The notes beneath the pieces are model-generated. The model made no database searches. It was given only the letters and a program-made list of their open reading frames with translations, and was not told where the DNA came from. Position numbers and translations under genes: made by a program. Below, piece by piece: positions 7,026 through 15,505 of a stretch of DNA of 64,000 bases (the stretch's first letter is position 1; each line of letters starts with the position of its first letter). The stretch is taken from assembly GCA_024233285.1 (NCBI GenBank), contig JACKPU010000002.1:124001-188000 (forward strand), in the 5' to 3' direction. This stretch comes from Opitutaceae bacterium (GTDB lineage Bacteria; Verrucomicrobiota; Verrucomicrobiia; Opitutales; Opitutaceae).

Positions 7026-8582
7026 TTACCAGAATAGCTTATTCGCGCAATTGGTCAGGATGACATCGATACCGCGTTGCGCGTAGGTGCGGGCTTCGAT
7101 CGGATCGTCGGACCAGAACAGATTGCAGAGGAGGCCGTGATCATGGGCGGCTTGAATCGCGGCGTCACTGACCGTGCGGAAGAATTGGATGCGGCGGCAG
7201 GCGTGGCGCAGGGCGGTGGCGAGGCAGGCGTTTTCGTCGGCTTGATTGACGAGGCAGGCCCGGGCGATTTCCGGCGCGTAGTCGCGGGCGGCGGCGAGGG
7301 CGGATTCGGTTTCGAGCGCGAGGTAGGCGGTTTCAGTCAGGCCGCGGACACGCAGGAGATCACAGATGGTGCGCACGTGACGGGTTTCACCGGGTTGATG
7401 CTTGAGATGGATGTTCAACGCCACGCGTCCGTCGGCGAGATCCAGGACCTCTTCAAAGCGCGGCAGCTTCACCCCGCGCCACTTGGCATCGAGATAAGCT
7501 CCGGCGTCGAGTTGGCTAAGTCTGGCCCAATTGAGTGCGGCGATGCGTCCGGTGCCGTTGGTCGTGCGATCCACCGTGGCGTCGTGGCACACGACCAGCA
7601 CGCCATCGCGGCTCTCGCGCAGATCGAATTCGATTTCGTGGGCACCGCTGGCCATGGCCGCGGCGAAGGCCGGCAGGGTGTTTTCCGGGCAGGCCTGACT
7701 GAGGCCGCGATGGGCGCAGACCCGCGGAAATGCCGCGGATTGAATCGCCGCGATGAATTCCGGATGCGGGCGATAAAGGGCCGGTCGGCGATGGGCTTCG
7801 ATCAGCGCCCGGTGTTCGACGGGCGGTTGGCCGTGCGAGGCGGGTTTGGTGAATTTCTGCCGCGGAGAAAATGAAGCGATGAGGGTGCCGGGATCGGAGC
7901 CGGCATTGGCTCGGAGCGAGCCGTCGGGCGCGGCGATGAGCGACCGGCCACCGGTGGCCGGGTGGGGCATCGCATAGGAGCTGCGCACGATCCATGCGCC
8001 GGTGTCGAGCGCGCGGACCTGCGAGATTGCCTGCAAGCGCGCCGCGGATTCGCTGCGTTGGTAGCTGGGGCAGAGCACCACATCGACCTGCTGCGCGGCG
8101 AGCGCGACGAAGTGTTCGGGAAAGTAAGCGTCGAAGCACGTGGCGAAACCGAAACGCGTGCCACGATGAACGAACACCTGATGGGCTGATCCGGCAGTGA
8201 ATCCGAGTTCGTCGCGCTCGGCGGACGTGAGATGAATCTTGTCGTAGGTGAACGCCAGCTTGCCGTCGGGTGCGAAAATCGAGGTGCGGTTGAACCAACT
8301 CGCGCCGTGAGTGGTCGCGCCGTTGATTGCAATCAAGCAACGCAGCCGCCGGGCCGTGCGCGCGATGAAGTGGAGAAAGTCCGCTCCCTCCCGCGCCGCA
8401 AAGCGGCGGAGCGAAGACTTCGATGCAAGACCCGGCGTGGTGGCATATTCCGGCAGCAGGATGATCTGCTGTTTTCCCGGCACAAGCGCATCGAGTTCCG
8501 CACGCATCCACGCGAGGCAATGACGCGCGGAGGTAGGAGTGCCGGACTGAGGGTAGGCGGGTTGGAGTATGACGACCTTCAT
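7026..8582 (-). CDS. fusion of nitrilase-family amidohydrolase and glycerophosphodiester phosphodiesterase
   Basis: 518 residues from the ATG at 8582; a TTG four codons upstream is less likely. Residues about 1-255 form a carbon-nitrogen hydrolase domain with the Glu-Lys-Cys triad in LLPEYATTP, TYDKIHLT and FATCFDAYFPE. Residues about 285-518 form a GDPD TIM barrel with CAHRGLSQACPENTLPAF, the acidic EIEFDLRESRDG and CHDATVDRTTNGTG. The first half should hydrolyse an amide or nitrile; the second cleaves glycerophosphodiesters to sn-glycerol-3-phosphate and an alcohol. Joining them in one polypeptide suggests sequential action on a head group such as an N-acylated amino-alcohol, but that is speculation. 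Confidence 0.86.
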   Translation of the reverse strand: MKVVILQPAYPQSGTPTSARHCLAWMRAELDALVPGKQQIILLPEYATTPGLASKSSLRRFAAREGADFLHFIARTARRLRCLIAINGATTHGASWFNRTSIFAPDGKLAFTYDKIHLTSAERDELGFTAGSAHQVFVHRGTRFGFATCFDAYFPEHFVALAAQQVDVVLCPSYQRSESAARLQAISQVRALDTGAWIVRSSYAMPHPATGGRSLIAAPDGSLRANAGSDPGTLIASFSPRQKFTKPASHGQPPVEHRALIEAHRRPALYRPHPEFIAAIQSAAFPRVCAHRGLSQACPENTLPAFAAAMASGAHEIEFDLRESRDGVLVVCHDATVDRTTNGTGRIAALNWARLSQLDAGAYLDAKWRGVKLPRFEEVLDLADGRVALNIHLKHQPGETRHVRTICDLLRVRGLTETAYLALETESALAAARDYAPEIARACLVNQADENACLATALRHACRRIQFFRTVSDAAIQAAHDHGLLCNLFWSDDPIEARTYAQRGIDVILTNCANKLFW

Positions 8583-8711
8583 CGCTGCAGCCAATCAAGG
8601 GCCGGCGCGATGAAGTGTCACGTTTGCAATGCAGCGAATGTCCGGGCGGGCAACCCCAGGTCCTTGCTTTCGGCCCACTCGGAGATCGGGCCCTGCCTTT
8701 TTCGATTTAGC

Positions 8712-10061
8712 TTAGATCACGAAGTCGGCGTCGTTGGGGCGCACGATGGACTTCGGCCGCGTGAGCATGCCGGCGGCGACGGTGGCGTGTGTGCCGGGCT
8801 CGATCAGGATGAACGAACCGGTGAGCCGGTTAAGGTGGTAGCCGTCGTAGACGAGCGGCTGGGCCGTGCGCACGCGGATTTCGCCGAGATCATTCAAGTT
8901 GAGTCCGTCCGGTGCGGGACCAGGCTCAAGGGTGGTGATGTCCAAACGATGAGTGATTTCGCTGACCACCGCCTGGGTGGTGAGCGTCGTGTGCTTCAGC
9001 AGGAATTTGCGCCCGGGGGTCAGGGCCCGTGAGTGCATCCAGCAAATCTTGGCGGTGAATTCGGCGGAAGCACCGGGCAGGTCCTCCGTGCCGATGATCA
9101 TCTGGCCGCGGCTGACATCGACATCGTGCTCGAGCAGCAGAGTGACGGACTGCGGGCAGAAGGCTTCTTCCACCGGACCATCAAACGTGTGAATCTCGCG
9201 CACGCGGGTGGTCAGGCCCTCGGGCAGCACCGTGACTTGCTGTCCCTTCTTGACCACGCCACCGGCGATCTGGCCGCTGACGCCGCGAAAGTCATGCAAA
9301 GTCGGATCGGCCGGACGATTGGGGCGATTGATCCATTGCACCGGCAGGCGGAAGCCGCGCAGATTCCAATCACTCGCGATGTGCACGGTTTCGAGATGAC
9401 CGAGCAGGGAGGGACCGGAATACCACGGCGTCTTCTCCGAGAGCGTGACGACGTTGTCGCCTTGCAGCGCACTGATCGGAATGAACTTTACGTCGCGGAT
9501 GCCGAGACGCGGCAGGAAGGTTTCGAATTCGGCGCGGATCTCGTTGAAACGCGCCTCGGACCAGTTGACGAGGTCCATCTTGTTGACCGCGACGACGAGG
9601 TGCGGAATGCGCAAGAGCGAGGCGATGCAGGTGTGGCGGCGGCTCTGCTCAATGACACCGGCGCGCGCATCGACGAGGATGATCGACAGGTTGGCCGTGG
9701 AGGCGCCCGTCACCATATTGCGCGTGTATTGGACGTGGCCGGGGGTGTCGGCGATGATGAACTTGCGCCGCGGCGTCGCGAAGTAGCGGTAGGCGACGTC
9801 GATCGTGATACCTTGCTCACGCTCGGCGCGCAGGCCGTCGGTGAGGTTGGCGAGATTGATCTGCCCGCCGCCGGTGAGATCGGCGGAGCGCTCCAGCGCT
9901 TCGAGCTGGTCCTCCATGATCGACTTGGAGTCGTAGAGGAGGCGGCCGATGAGCGTGGACTTGCCGTCGTCGACGCTGCCGCAGGTGTTGAAACGAAGCA
10001 GATCGACCGCCGGTTGGGCGGATGAAGCGGACGGGGAAAGAAATTCGGTGGAAACGGACAT
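8712..10061 (-). CDS. cysN: sulfate adenylyltransferase subunit 1 (GTPase)
   Basis: GTP-hydrolysing subunit that drives formation of adenylylsulfate (APS) from sulfate and ATP. 449 residues with GTPase motifs GSVDDGKST (P-loop, about 29-37), DTPGHVQYTRNM (G3) and NKMD (G4), followed by EF-Tu-like beta-barrel domains. There is no C-terminal APS kinase domain, so this is a stand-alone CysN and CysC would have to be elsewhere. Its ATG overlaps the cysD stop by one base (TAATG), which implies translational coupling. It is the last gene of the leftward cysI-cysH-(GxxExxY)-cysD-cysN run. Confidence 0.96.
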   Translation of the reverse strand: MSVSTEFLSPSASSAQPAVDLLRFNTCGSVDDGKSTLIGRLLYDSKSIMEDQLEALERSADLTGGGQINLANLTDGLRAEREQGITIDVAYRYFATPRRKFIIADTPGHVQYTRNMVTGASTANLSIILVDARAGVIEQSRRHTCIASLLRIPHLVVAVNKMDLVNWSEARFNEIRAEFETFLPRLGIRDVKFIPISALQGDNVVTLSEKTPWYSGPSLLGHLETVHIASDWNLRGFRLPVQWINRPNRPADPTLHDFRGVSGQIAGGVVKKGQQVTVLPEGLTTRVREIHTFDGPVEEAFCPQSVTLLLEHDVDVSRGQMIIGTEDLPGASAEFTAKICWMHSRALTPGRKFLLKHTTLTTQAVVSEITHRLDITTLEPGPAPDGLNLNDLGEIRVRTAQPLVYDGYHLNRLTGSFILIEPGTHATVAAGMLTRPKSIVRPNDADFVI

Positions 10062-10987
10062 TAGAAATAACCCTGTTTTTTGCGGTCTTCCATCGCGGCC
10101 TCGGAGGCCTTGTCATCGGCGCGGGAGCCTCGTTCGGTCACGCGCGCGGCGGCGACTTCGGCGAGGATGTCATCCACGTCATCGGCGGGTGACTCGATCA
10201 TGCCGGTGCTGATGATATCGCCGATGGTGCGAACACGGACATTGAGCTCGCGCACTTCCTCGTTGGGCTTGGGTGGCAGCAGGTCGGTGACGGGCAGCCA
10301 CTGGCCGCCGCGGCGCACGCATGAGCGCGAGTGCGTGTAGTAAATCGACGGCACCTCGAGTTTTTCGCGTTTGATGTATTCCCACACATCCATCTCGGTC
10401 CAGTTGGAGATGGGGAAGGCGCGCATGTGTTCGCCGGCGTTCACGCGCGTGTTGTAGAGATTCCAGATCTCGGGCCGTTGGTTCTTCGGATCCCATTGGC
10501 CGAAGGCATCGCGAAACGAGAAGAAGCGTTCCTTGGCGCGGGCTTTTTCCTCGTCGCGGCGGGCGCCACCGATGAGGCAGTCGAAACGAAATTCCTCCAC
10601 CGCGGCGAGCAAGGTGGGAATTTGCAGGCGGTTGCGCGAAATCTCGTTCGGCGCGGGCGTGGCGATACCGCTGGCGATCGCGTCCTCGACCTTGCGCACG
10701 ATGAGCTTGGCGCCGAGCTGTGCGGCGCGCCGGTCGCGAAATTCATTCAGCTCGGGAAAGTGATGCCCGGTGTCGACGTTGAGGAACGGCATCGGGATGT
10801 CGGACGGGCGAAACGCTTTTTCCGCGAGACGCAGCAGGCAGATGGAGTCCTTGCCGCCGGAGAAGAGAATCGCGGGGCGCTCAAATTCGCCGGCCACTTC
10901 ACGCATGATGTGAATGGCCTCGGTTTCGAGATACTGCAGATGATCGAGATGGTAGTTGGACACAGATTGACGAAAGGAGTTGGACAC
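10061..10987 (-). CDS. cysD: sulfate adenylyltransferase subunit 2
   Basis: Catalytic ATP-pyrophosphatase subunit of ATP sulfurylase; adenylylates sulfate with help from CysN. 308 residues. The PP-loop is AILFSGGKDSICLLRLAEKA, and the conserved LNVDTGHHFPE and SCVRRGGQWLP segments follow. The family normally begins close to the HLDHLQYLE segment. Here an extra MSNSFRQSVSNY precedes it and contains a near-repeat encoded by GTGTCCAACT twice (around 10958-10987). The start may have been altered by insertion of the neighbouring GxxExxY cassette; a GTG inside the extension could be the older start. Confidence 0.95.
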   Translation of the reverse strand: MSNSFRQSVSNYHLDHLQYLETEAIHIMREVAGEFERPAILFSGGKDSICLLRLAEKAFRPSDIPMPFLNVDTGHHFPELNEFRDRRAAQLGAKLIVRKVEDAIASGIATPAPNEISRNRLQIPTLLAAVEEFRFDCLIGGARRDEEKARAKERFFSFRDAFGQWDPKNQRPEIWNLYNTRVNAGEHMRAFPISNWTEMDVWEYIKREKLEVPSIYYTHSRSCVRRGGQWLPVTDLLPPKPNEEVRELNVRVRTIGDIISTGMIESPADDVDDILAEVAAARVTERGSRADDKASEAAMEDRKKQGYF

Positions 10988-11419
10988 GAATTACACGAAG
11001 TTTCGCAAATTGGGTCAAAGAATCACGCGGCGCCATTCCAAGGAGGCGGCACCGAAATTGACGAGCAAACCGAGGCGCAGGCGGGCGGCGGCGAGATAAT
11101 TGAGCACTTGCTTGATATGGGCGTCCGTCAATTTTTCGACGGCCTTTGCCTCGAAGATGATTTTGTCCTGCACGACGAAGTCCGCGAAATAATGATGAGG
11201 CAGGGTCACGCCTTTGTAAGTGATCTCAAATTTTTTTTCACGCGCGTAAGGCACCCGGTTGTTCTGCAGCTCAATGGCGAGCGAGTCCTTGTAGATGACT
11301 TCGTCGTGGCCTTGGCCGAGCGTAGTATGAATCTCCATGCAGTAGCCCACGAGTTGGAAGCACTCTTCCTTGTAAAGCAGGTCGCTCATTAGTTCGTGAG
11401 AATCGGTGGAATTCGTGTC
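10983..11419. repeat. inverted GACACGAATT pair flanking the GxxExxY gene
   Basis: GACACGAATT occurs at 10983-10992 and its exact reverse complement at 11410-11419. They bracket the GxxExxY gene between the first codons of cysD and the stop of cysH. The arrangement resembles the edges of a small inserted cassette. A nearby direct GTGTCCAACT duplication within the start of cysD could be part of the same event. Confidence 0.4.
11015..11389 (-). CDS. GxxExxY protein
   Basis: 124 residues with the family-naming motif as GHDEVIY (about residues 27-33). A PD-(D/E)XK-like core, DFVVQDKIIFEAKAV, follows at about 70-84. The family is widespread in Verrucomicrobiota, Planctomycetota and Bacteroidota, is nuclease-like in fold, and has no established role. 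It sits inside the sulfate-assimilation operon between cysH (30 bp away) and cysD (27 bp away), flanked by a short inverted repeat. It has no evident link to sulfur metabolism, so it looks like an insertion that preserved operon polarity. Confidence 0.85.
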   Translation of the reverse strand: MSDLLYKEECFQLVGYCMEIHTTLGQGHDEVIYKDSLAIELQNNRVPYAREKKFEITYKGVTLPHHYFADFVVQDKIIFEAKAVEKLTDAHIKQVLNYLAAARLRLGLLVNFGAASLEWRRVIL

Positions 11420-12097
11420 TCAGATGCCGGAGCCGCCGGCAACAGTGTCGGCAGCTTGCTTGCCCCAAGCGGCGTGGAGGCCGCATTCGCGCTTTTCGTC
11501 AGCTTTGGCGGGATCGAAGTAGTCCCACTCGTTCGGCAGGTTGTGCTGTTCGAGGTAGGATTCCATGTCGGCGTCGCTCCAGTAAAACACCGGGCTGATT
11601 TTCAGCGCGCCGAAGTTGGCGTCGGCCGAAATGATATCGAGGCCGGCGCGATTGGGGTTCTGCACCTTGCGCAGGGCGGTGATCCAGATCTTCGGGGCCA
11701 GCTCGCGCATGCCGCGTTGAAACGGTTCGAGTTTCATTTGCGCGCTGAATTCCTTGAGGGCGACTTCGTCCGAGGTGTCGGGCACCGGACCATAAATGGC
11801 TTCGCGGTGCGCGACGGTGACACGCGGGATGAACGGCTTGATGTTCAAGCCCAACTGCGTGCGCAGCTGCTCCGCGTGTTTGTAGGTCGCGGGACGGTTG
11901 TAGCCGTGATCAACCCAAAGCACCGGGATGTCCGCCTTCGCTTGGGTGGCGAGGTGTAACACCACGGCTTCGTAAGGGCGGAAGTTGGTGGAGACGATGG
12001 CGCGGTCCGGCGCTTGCGCGATGGCCCACTGCACAATCTCGAGCGGCGTTTTTTCGCGCAGCTCGGCGTTCCATTTGGCGATTTGATCGGCGTCCAT
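11420..12097 (-). CDS. cysH: phosphoadenylyl-sulfate (PAPS/APS) reductase
   Basis: Reduces activated sulfate to sulfite using thioredoxin or glutaredoxin. 225 residues from the ATG at 12097 (MDADQIAKW); a longer reading frame runs back into cysI and is rejected. The catalytic cysteine is in KRECGLHAAWG near the C-terminus. The CC pairs that bind the [4Fe-4S] cluster of APS reductases are not present, so by known rules it should prefer PAPS. That requires an APS kinase not found in this window. It starts 4 bp after the cysI stop and belongs to the same transcript. Confidence 0.9.
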   Translation of the reverse strand: MDADQIAKWNAELREKTPLEIVQWAIAQAPDRAIVSTNFRPYEAVVLHLATQAKADIPVLWVDHGYNRPATYKHAEQLRTQLGLNIKPFIPRVTVAHREAIYGPVPDTSDEVALKEFSAQMKLEPFQRGMRELAPKIWITALRKVQNPNRAGLDIISADANFGALKISPVFYWSDADMESYLEQHNLPNEWDYFDPAKADEKRECGLHAAWGKQAADTVAGGSGI

Positions 12098-12101
12098 GGC
12101 G

Positions 12102-13796
12102 TCAGTTCTGCGCGGCTTGCGCAGCGTCGAGTTCGGGCCAAATGACACGGGCGGCGAAGTCGCCGAAACGTTCGTTGGCGACGCGTTCAGCGCGCCAGCG
12201 TTCGAAGATCGGGCCGAGCTCTGCTTCAACGTCGGCTTCCTTGATCATCTCCTTGTAAACGCGATTGAGGCGTGTGCCGGCGGCGTTGCCGCCGAGCCAG
12301 AGTTGGTAGCGGCCCGGGCCTTTGCCCACGAAAGCGATTTCCGCCATGTAGGGTCGGGCGCAGCCGTTGGGGCAACCAGTGGAGCGAATGATGATCTCCT
12401 CGCCGCCGAGACCGAGATCGCCGCCGAGTTTCTCGATGCGGCTGATCAGACCGGGGAGCATGCGCTCGGATTCAGCGAGCCCCAGGCCGCAAGTAGGCAG
12501 CGACGGGCAGGCCATTGAGGCGGCGTGCAGGATCGACGCCTGATTCTCAACCTTCACGCCGTGCGAAGCCAGCAGCGCGTCGATGCCGGCGCGGTCGGCG
12601 TCACTGACGTTCGCGAGGATGATGTTTTGGTTGGCGGAGAGGCGGAATTCGACCGCAGGGAACTTGTCGGCAATCTGACGCAGGGCGGTCTTCTGCGCGT
12701 GACCTTCGACGTCCTTGATGCGACCGGTCTCAACGTAGAGCGTGAGGAACTGGCTGCCGTCGACGGCGCGGTGCCAGCCGTAAAGATCGCCGGTCGTGGT
12801 GAATTCAAACGGGCGCACGGGACCGAGTTCGAAGCCGGTGCGGGCGTTGATCTCGTTGCGCAACCAGTCCACGCCCTTTTCCGCGACGACGTATTTGAGG
12901 CGGGCGTGCTTGCGGTTGGTGCGGTCGCCGAAATCGCGATGGATCGTCAACACGGCCTTGGCCACGTCGATGACCTTGTCCGCGGGGAGGAAGCCGACCA
13001 CATCGGCGAGGCGCGGGAAGGTTTCCTGATTGTTATGGCTGCGGCCCATGCCGCCGCCGACCGTGACGTTGTAGCCGAGGAGTTGGTCGTCCGCAATGAT
13101 CGCAATGAAACCGAGGTCGTTGGTGAAAATGTCCATGTCGTTCACGGGTGGAACGACGAGCGAGGCCTTGAATTTGCGCGGCAGGTAGGTCTTGCCGTAA
13201 AGCGGATCGACGAAGTTTTTGTTCTCCGGGTCTTCGAGGTTGAGCTGGACGTTGTCGATCCAGATGGAGTGGTAGGCCTTGGTCACCGGCGCGAGGGCTT
13301 CGGCGAGCCGCACGCTGTCCTGAAACACGACGTCGCGCACTTTGCTGGTCGAGGGGGTGGGCGACGCGGTGATGTTGCGATTGACGTCGCCGCAAGCCGC
13401 GAGAGTGGAGAGCAGGCTTTCGTTGATTTTCTTGATCAACGGCCCGAGACCCTGCAGATGCACCCCGTGAAACTGAATGCTCTGGCGGGTGGTCAGACGC
13501 AGGGTGTTGTTGCCGTAATCGGTCGCGAGCTGGTCGAACACGGCATATTGATTCGCCGTCATGACGCCGCCGGGAATCCGGCCGCGGATCATGATCATGT
13601 ATTTCTTGCCGGTCTTGCGCAGGTCGCGATCGTCCTGCTGGTAGCAGCCGTGAAACTTCAGGAACTGGGTGTCGTCGTCCGAAAACCGGTCGGCGTTCGG
13701 GTCCGCCATGGTGGCGGCGAGATTGCCGGCGAGCGTCGGGATGGCATCCTTCAGCACTTCATTGTGAGACAGCTTGGGTGAGTCGGTTTCAGACAT
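12102..13796 (-). CDS. cysI: sulfite reductase, siroheme hemoprotein subunit
   Basis: Six-electron reduction of sulfite to sulfide at a coupled siroheme-[4Fe-4S] centre. 564 residues, the normal length for CysI. The four cluster cysteines lie in PTCGLGLAESER and RSTGCPNGCARPYMAE; the upstream KYMIMIRGRIPGG and TTRQSIQFHG segments are typical siroheme-pocket regions. No flavoprotein subunit CysJ is adjacent, so the electron donor (CysJ elsewhere, or ferredoxin) cannot be read here. It is the first gene of the leftward operon, divergent from the siroheme-synthesis gene cobA across 54 bp. Confidence 0.95.
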   Translation of the reverse strand: MSETDSPKLSHNEVLKDAIPTLAGNLAATMADPNADRFSDDDTQFLKFHGCYQQDDRDLRKTGKKYMIMIRGRIPGGVMTANQYAVFDQLATDYGNNTLRLTTRQSIQFHGVHLQGLGPLIKKINESLLSTLAACGDVNRNITASPTPSTSKVRDVVFQDSVRLAEALAPVTKAYHSIWIDNVQLNLEDPENKNFVDPLYGKTYLPRKFKASLVVPPVNDMDIFTNDLGFIAIIADDQLLGYNVTVGGGMGRSHNNQETFPRLADVVGFLPADKVIDVAKAVLTIHRDFGDRTNRKHARLKYVVAEKGVDWLRNEINARTGFELGPVRPFEFTTTGDLYGWHRAVDGSQFLTLYVETGRIKDVEGHAQKTALRQIADKFPAVEFRLSANQNIILANVSDADRAGIDALLASHGVKVENQASILHAASMACPSLPTCGLGLAESERMLPGLISRIEKLGGDLGLGGEEIIIRSTGCPNGCARPYMAEIAFVGKGPGRYQLWLGGNAAGTRLNRVYKEMIKEADVEAELGPIFERWRAERVANERFGDFAARVIWPELDAAQAAQN

Positions 13797-13850
13797 GACA
13801 AAAATTGGAGTTGATTAATTAAGTGAAGAACTAAAGAAAAAGCTAACTAG
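13797..13850. promoter_or_regulatory. divergent cysI / cobA promoter region
   Basis: A 54-bp AT-rich gap that must hold both promoters for leftward sulfite reductase and rightward siroheme methyltransferase. It contains TTGATTAATTAA and the element TGAAGAACTAAAGAAAAAG at 13824-13842, which matches 16 of 19 bases of the sequence upstream of the Rrf2 gene. Co-regulation of enzyme and cofactor synthesis by the Rrf2 protein is a testable inference. Confidence 0.45.
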
Positions 13851-14654
13851 ATGAGTAAAGAACAAAAGTTTGATTATGACAGGGGCATGATGGCCGGCCG
13901 GGTGACCTTGGTCGGTGCCGGGCCCGGCGCGGTGGATCTTTTGACCATCCGCGGGCAACGCGTTCTCAATCAAGCTGATGTTGTTGTCTATGACGATCTG
14001 GCCAATGCCAAATTGCTGGAATTTTGCCCGCCGGAGGCCAAACGCATCTATGTCGGCAAACGGGCAGGGGTCCATTATGTCCCTCAGGAGGAGACCTGCC
14101 GCATCCTGATCGAGGAGGCCAGGAAAGGGCTCCATGTCGTGCGGCTGAAGGGCGGCGATCCACTGGTTTTTGGCCGGGGCGGTGAGGAAATCGCGGCGCT
14201 GGCGGCGGAAGGGATCGCCTGCGCCGTGGTGCCGGGCGTAACGGCGGCGATTGCGGCGGGCGCCGGGATCGGCGTGCCGTTGACGCACCGCGAACATGCC
14301 TCGGCGGTCGTCTTTGTGACCGGTCATGAATGCGCCGGAAAGAAACCCGATCAGGCGACGGTCGATTGGGCGGCGCTGGCGAAGACCGGCGCGACGCTCT
14401 GCATTTACATGGGCGTGCGGCGGCTGCCCGAGATTTCTGAAAATCTACAAGCGGGCGGCTTGGCCGGCACGACCCCGGTCGCGGTCGTGGCCAATGCCAC
14501 GCTGCCGGCGCAAACGGTGCACGTGACGAATCTGGCGGCCGCGCCGCTGCTCAGTGAAACGCTCAAAGGCCAGCCCGCGCTGATCATCGTCGGCGAAGTG
14601 GTGCGCTGGGCGGAGTTGCAGCAGACGATGGCGGCGCTTCAACTCGCGCAGTGA
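13851..14654 (+). CDS. cobA: uroporphyrinogen-III C-methyltransferase
   Basis: SAM-dependent methylation of uroporphyrinogen III at C2 and C7 to precorrin-2, the first step to siroheme and cobalamin. 267 residues with signatures VTLVGAGPGAVDLLTIRG (about 18-35), VVRLKGGDPLVFGRGGEE (about 102-119) and VPGVTAAIAAGAGIGVPLTH (about 131-150). There is no CysG-type dehydrogenase/chelatase domain. The following gene, overlapping by 4 bases, encodes a chelatase-like protein. Placement opposite cysI links it to siroheme supply for sulfite reductase. Confidence 0.95.
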   Translation: MSKEQKFDYDRGMMAGRVTLVGAGPGAVDLLTIRGQRVLNQADVVVYDDLANAKLLEFCPPEAKRIYVGKRAGVHYVPQEETCRILIEEARKGLHVVRLKGGDPLVFGRGGEEIAALAAEGIACAVVPGVTAAIAAGAGIGVPLTHREHASAVVFVTGHECAGKKPDQATVDWAALAKTGATLCIYMGVRRLPEISENLQAGGLAGTTPVAVVANATLPAQTVHVTNLAAAPLLSETLKGQPALIIVGEVVRWAELQQTMAALQLAQ

Positions 14655-15475
14655 AAATCCTGCTGGTGGATAATGGCTCGCTGGAGCCGGCCGCGACGCT
14701 CGGCCTGCGCGAACTCGCGCGGCGGTTGGGCGCACAAGTCGGCCAAACCGTGTATCCGGTCTCGTTGCTGCATGCGCACAAAGTCTCGCGGGAGCAGTTG
14801 CACGGCGAACCGGCGGTCATCGTGGAGACCTTTTTGGGCACGCAACTCGCAGCCGGCGAAACCGACTTTGTGGTCCTGCCATTGTTCTTCGGTCCGAGCC
14901 GCGCCATCAGCGAGTATCTGCCGGGCCTGATCGCGAAACTGCAAGCGGCGCAGCCACGGTTGCATGTGCGGATTGCGCCGGTGCTGCATCGTCCGGGTGA
15001 CGCCGCGCTGGCGCAGATGCTGGCCGATCGCGTGCGCGCCGTGCAGACGGAGGGTTTTTCCCGCGGCGAAGTGGTGCGGGTGGCGATGGTTGATCACGGC
15101 AGCCCCGTCCGCGAAGTGGCGGCCGTGCGCGATGAGGTGGCGGCGCAACTGGCGGGTGAGTTGGGTGATACGGTGGCGGAAGTCGCGCCTTGCAGCATGG
15201 AGCGCCGGCCGGGCGCGGAATACGATTTCAACGAGCCATTGCTCGAGTCGCTGCTCGCGCGCGCCCCTTTCAATGCCGGGCCGGTGATCGTGGCGCAGCT
15301 GTTTTTGCAACCGGGCCGGCATGCCGGTGATGGCGGCGACATCGCGGAAATCTGCGCCCGGGCGACTACGGCGGCACCGATTCTGCGCATCGTGCGCACC
15401 GAACCATTGGGCACGCATCCGCAACTGATCGGACTGCTGGCGCAAAGGTTGGCGGATGTCACAGCGGCGGATTGA
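14651..15475 (+). CDS. CbiX/SirB-like chelatase, two tandem domains
   Basis: 274 residues starting at the GTG that overlaps the cobA stop. Two CbiX-type halves are visible. The first begins KILLVDNGSLEPAA; the second (from about residue 138) begins VAMVDHGSPVREVAAVRDE. In sirohydrochlorin chelatases the His of the HGS motif helps bind the metal. Here only the second half has HGS; the first has NGS. LPLFFGPSRAISEYLP and AQLFLQPGRHAGDGGDI are the matching later blocks. The likely role is ferrochelation of sirohydrochlorin to siroheme, with the N-terminal half probably non-catalytic or modified. A precorrin-2 dehydrogenase is not seen nearby. Confidence 0.82.
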   Translation: MKILLVDNGSLEPAATLGLRELARRLGAQVGQTVYPVSLLHAHKVSREQLHGEPAVIVETFLGTQLAAGETDFVVLPLFFGPSRAISEYLPGLIAKLQAAQPRLHVRIAPVLHRPGDAALAQMLADRVRAVQTEGFSRGEVVRVAMVDHGSPVREVAAVRDEVAAQLAGELGDTVAEVAPCSMERRPGAEYDFNEPLLESLLARAPFNAGPVIVAQLFLQPGRHAGDGGDIAEICARATTAAPILRIVRTEPLGTHPQLIGLLAQRLADVTAAD

Positions 15476-15505
15476 ACCGGGGCGGCGCGAGCGTTTACTC
15501 GCGGC

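Noticed and set aside
8583..8711. Possible terminator or small RNA between cysN and the nitrilase-GDPD gene
   Set aside because: No stem followed by a T tract and no reading frame worth calling; nothing supportable in these 129 bases.
12098..12229. N-terminal extension of CysH
   Set aside because: It lies inside cysI; the family sequence starts at the ATG at 12097, 4 bp after the cysI stop.
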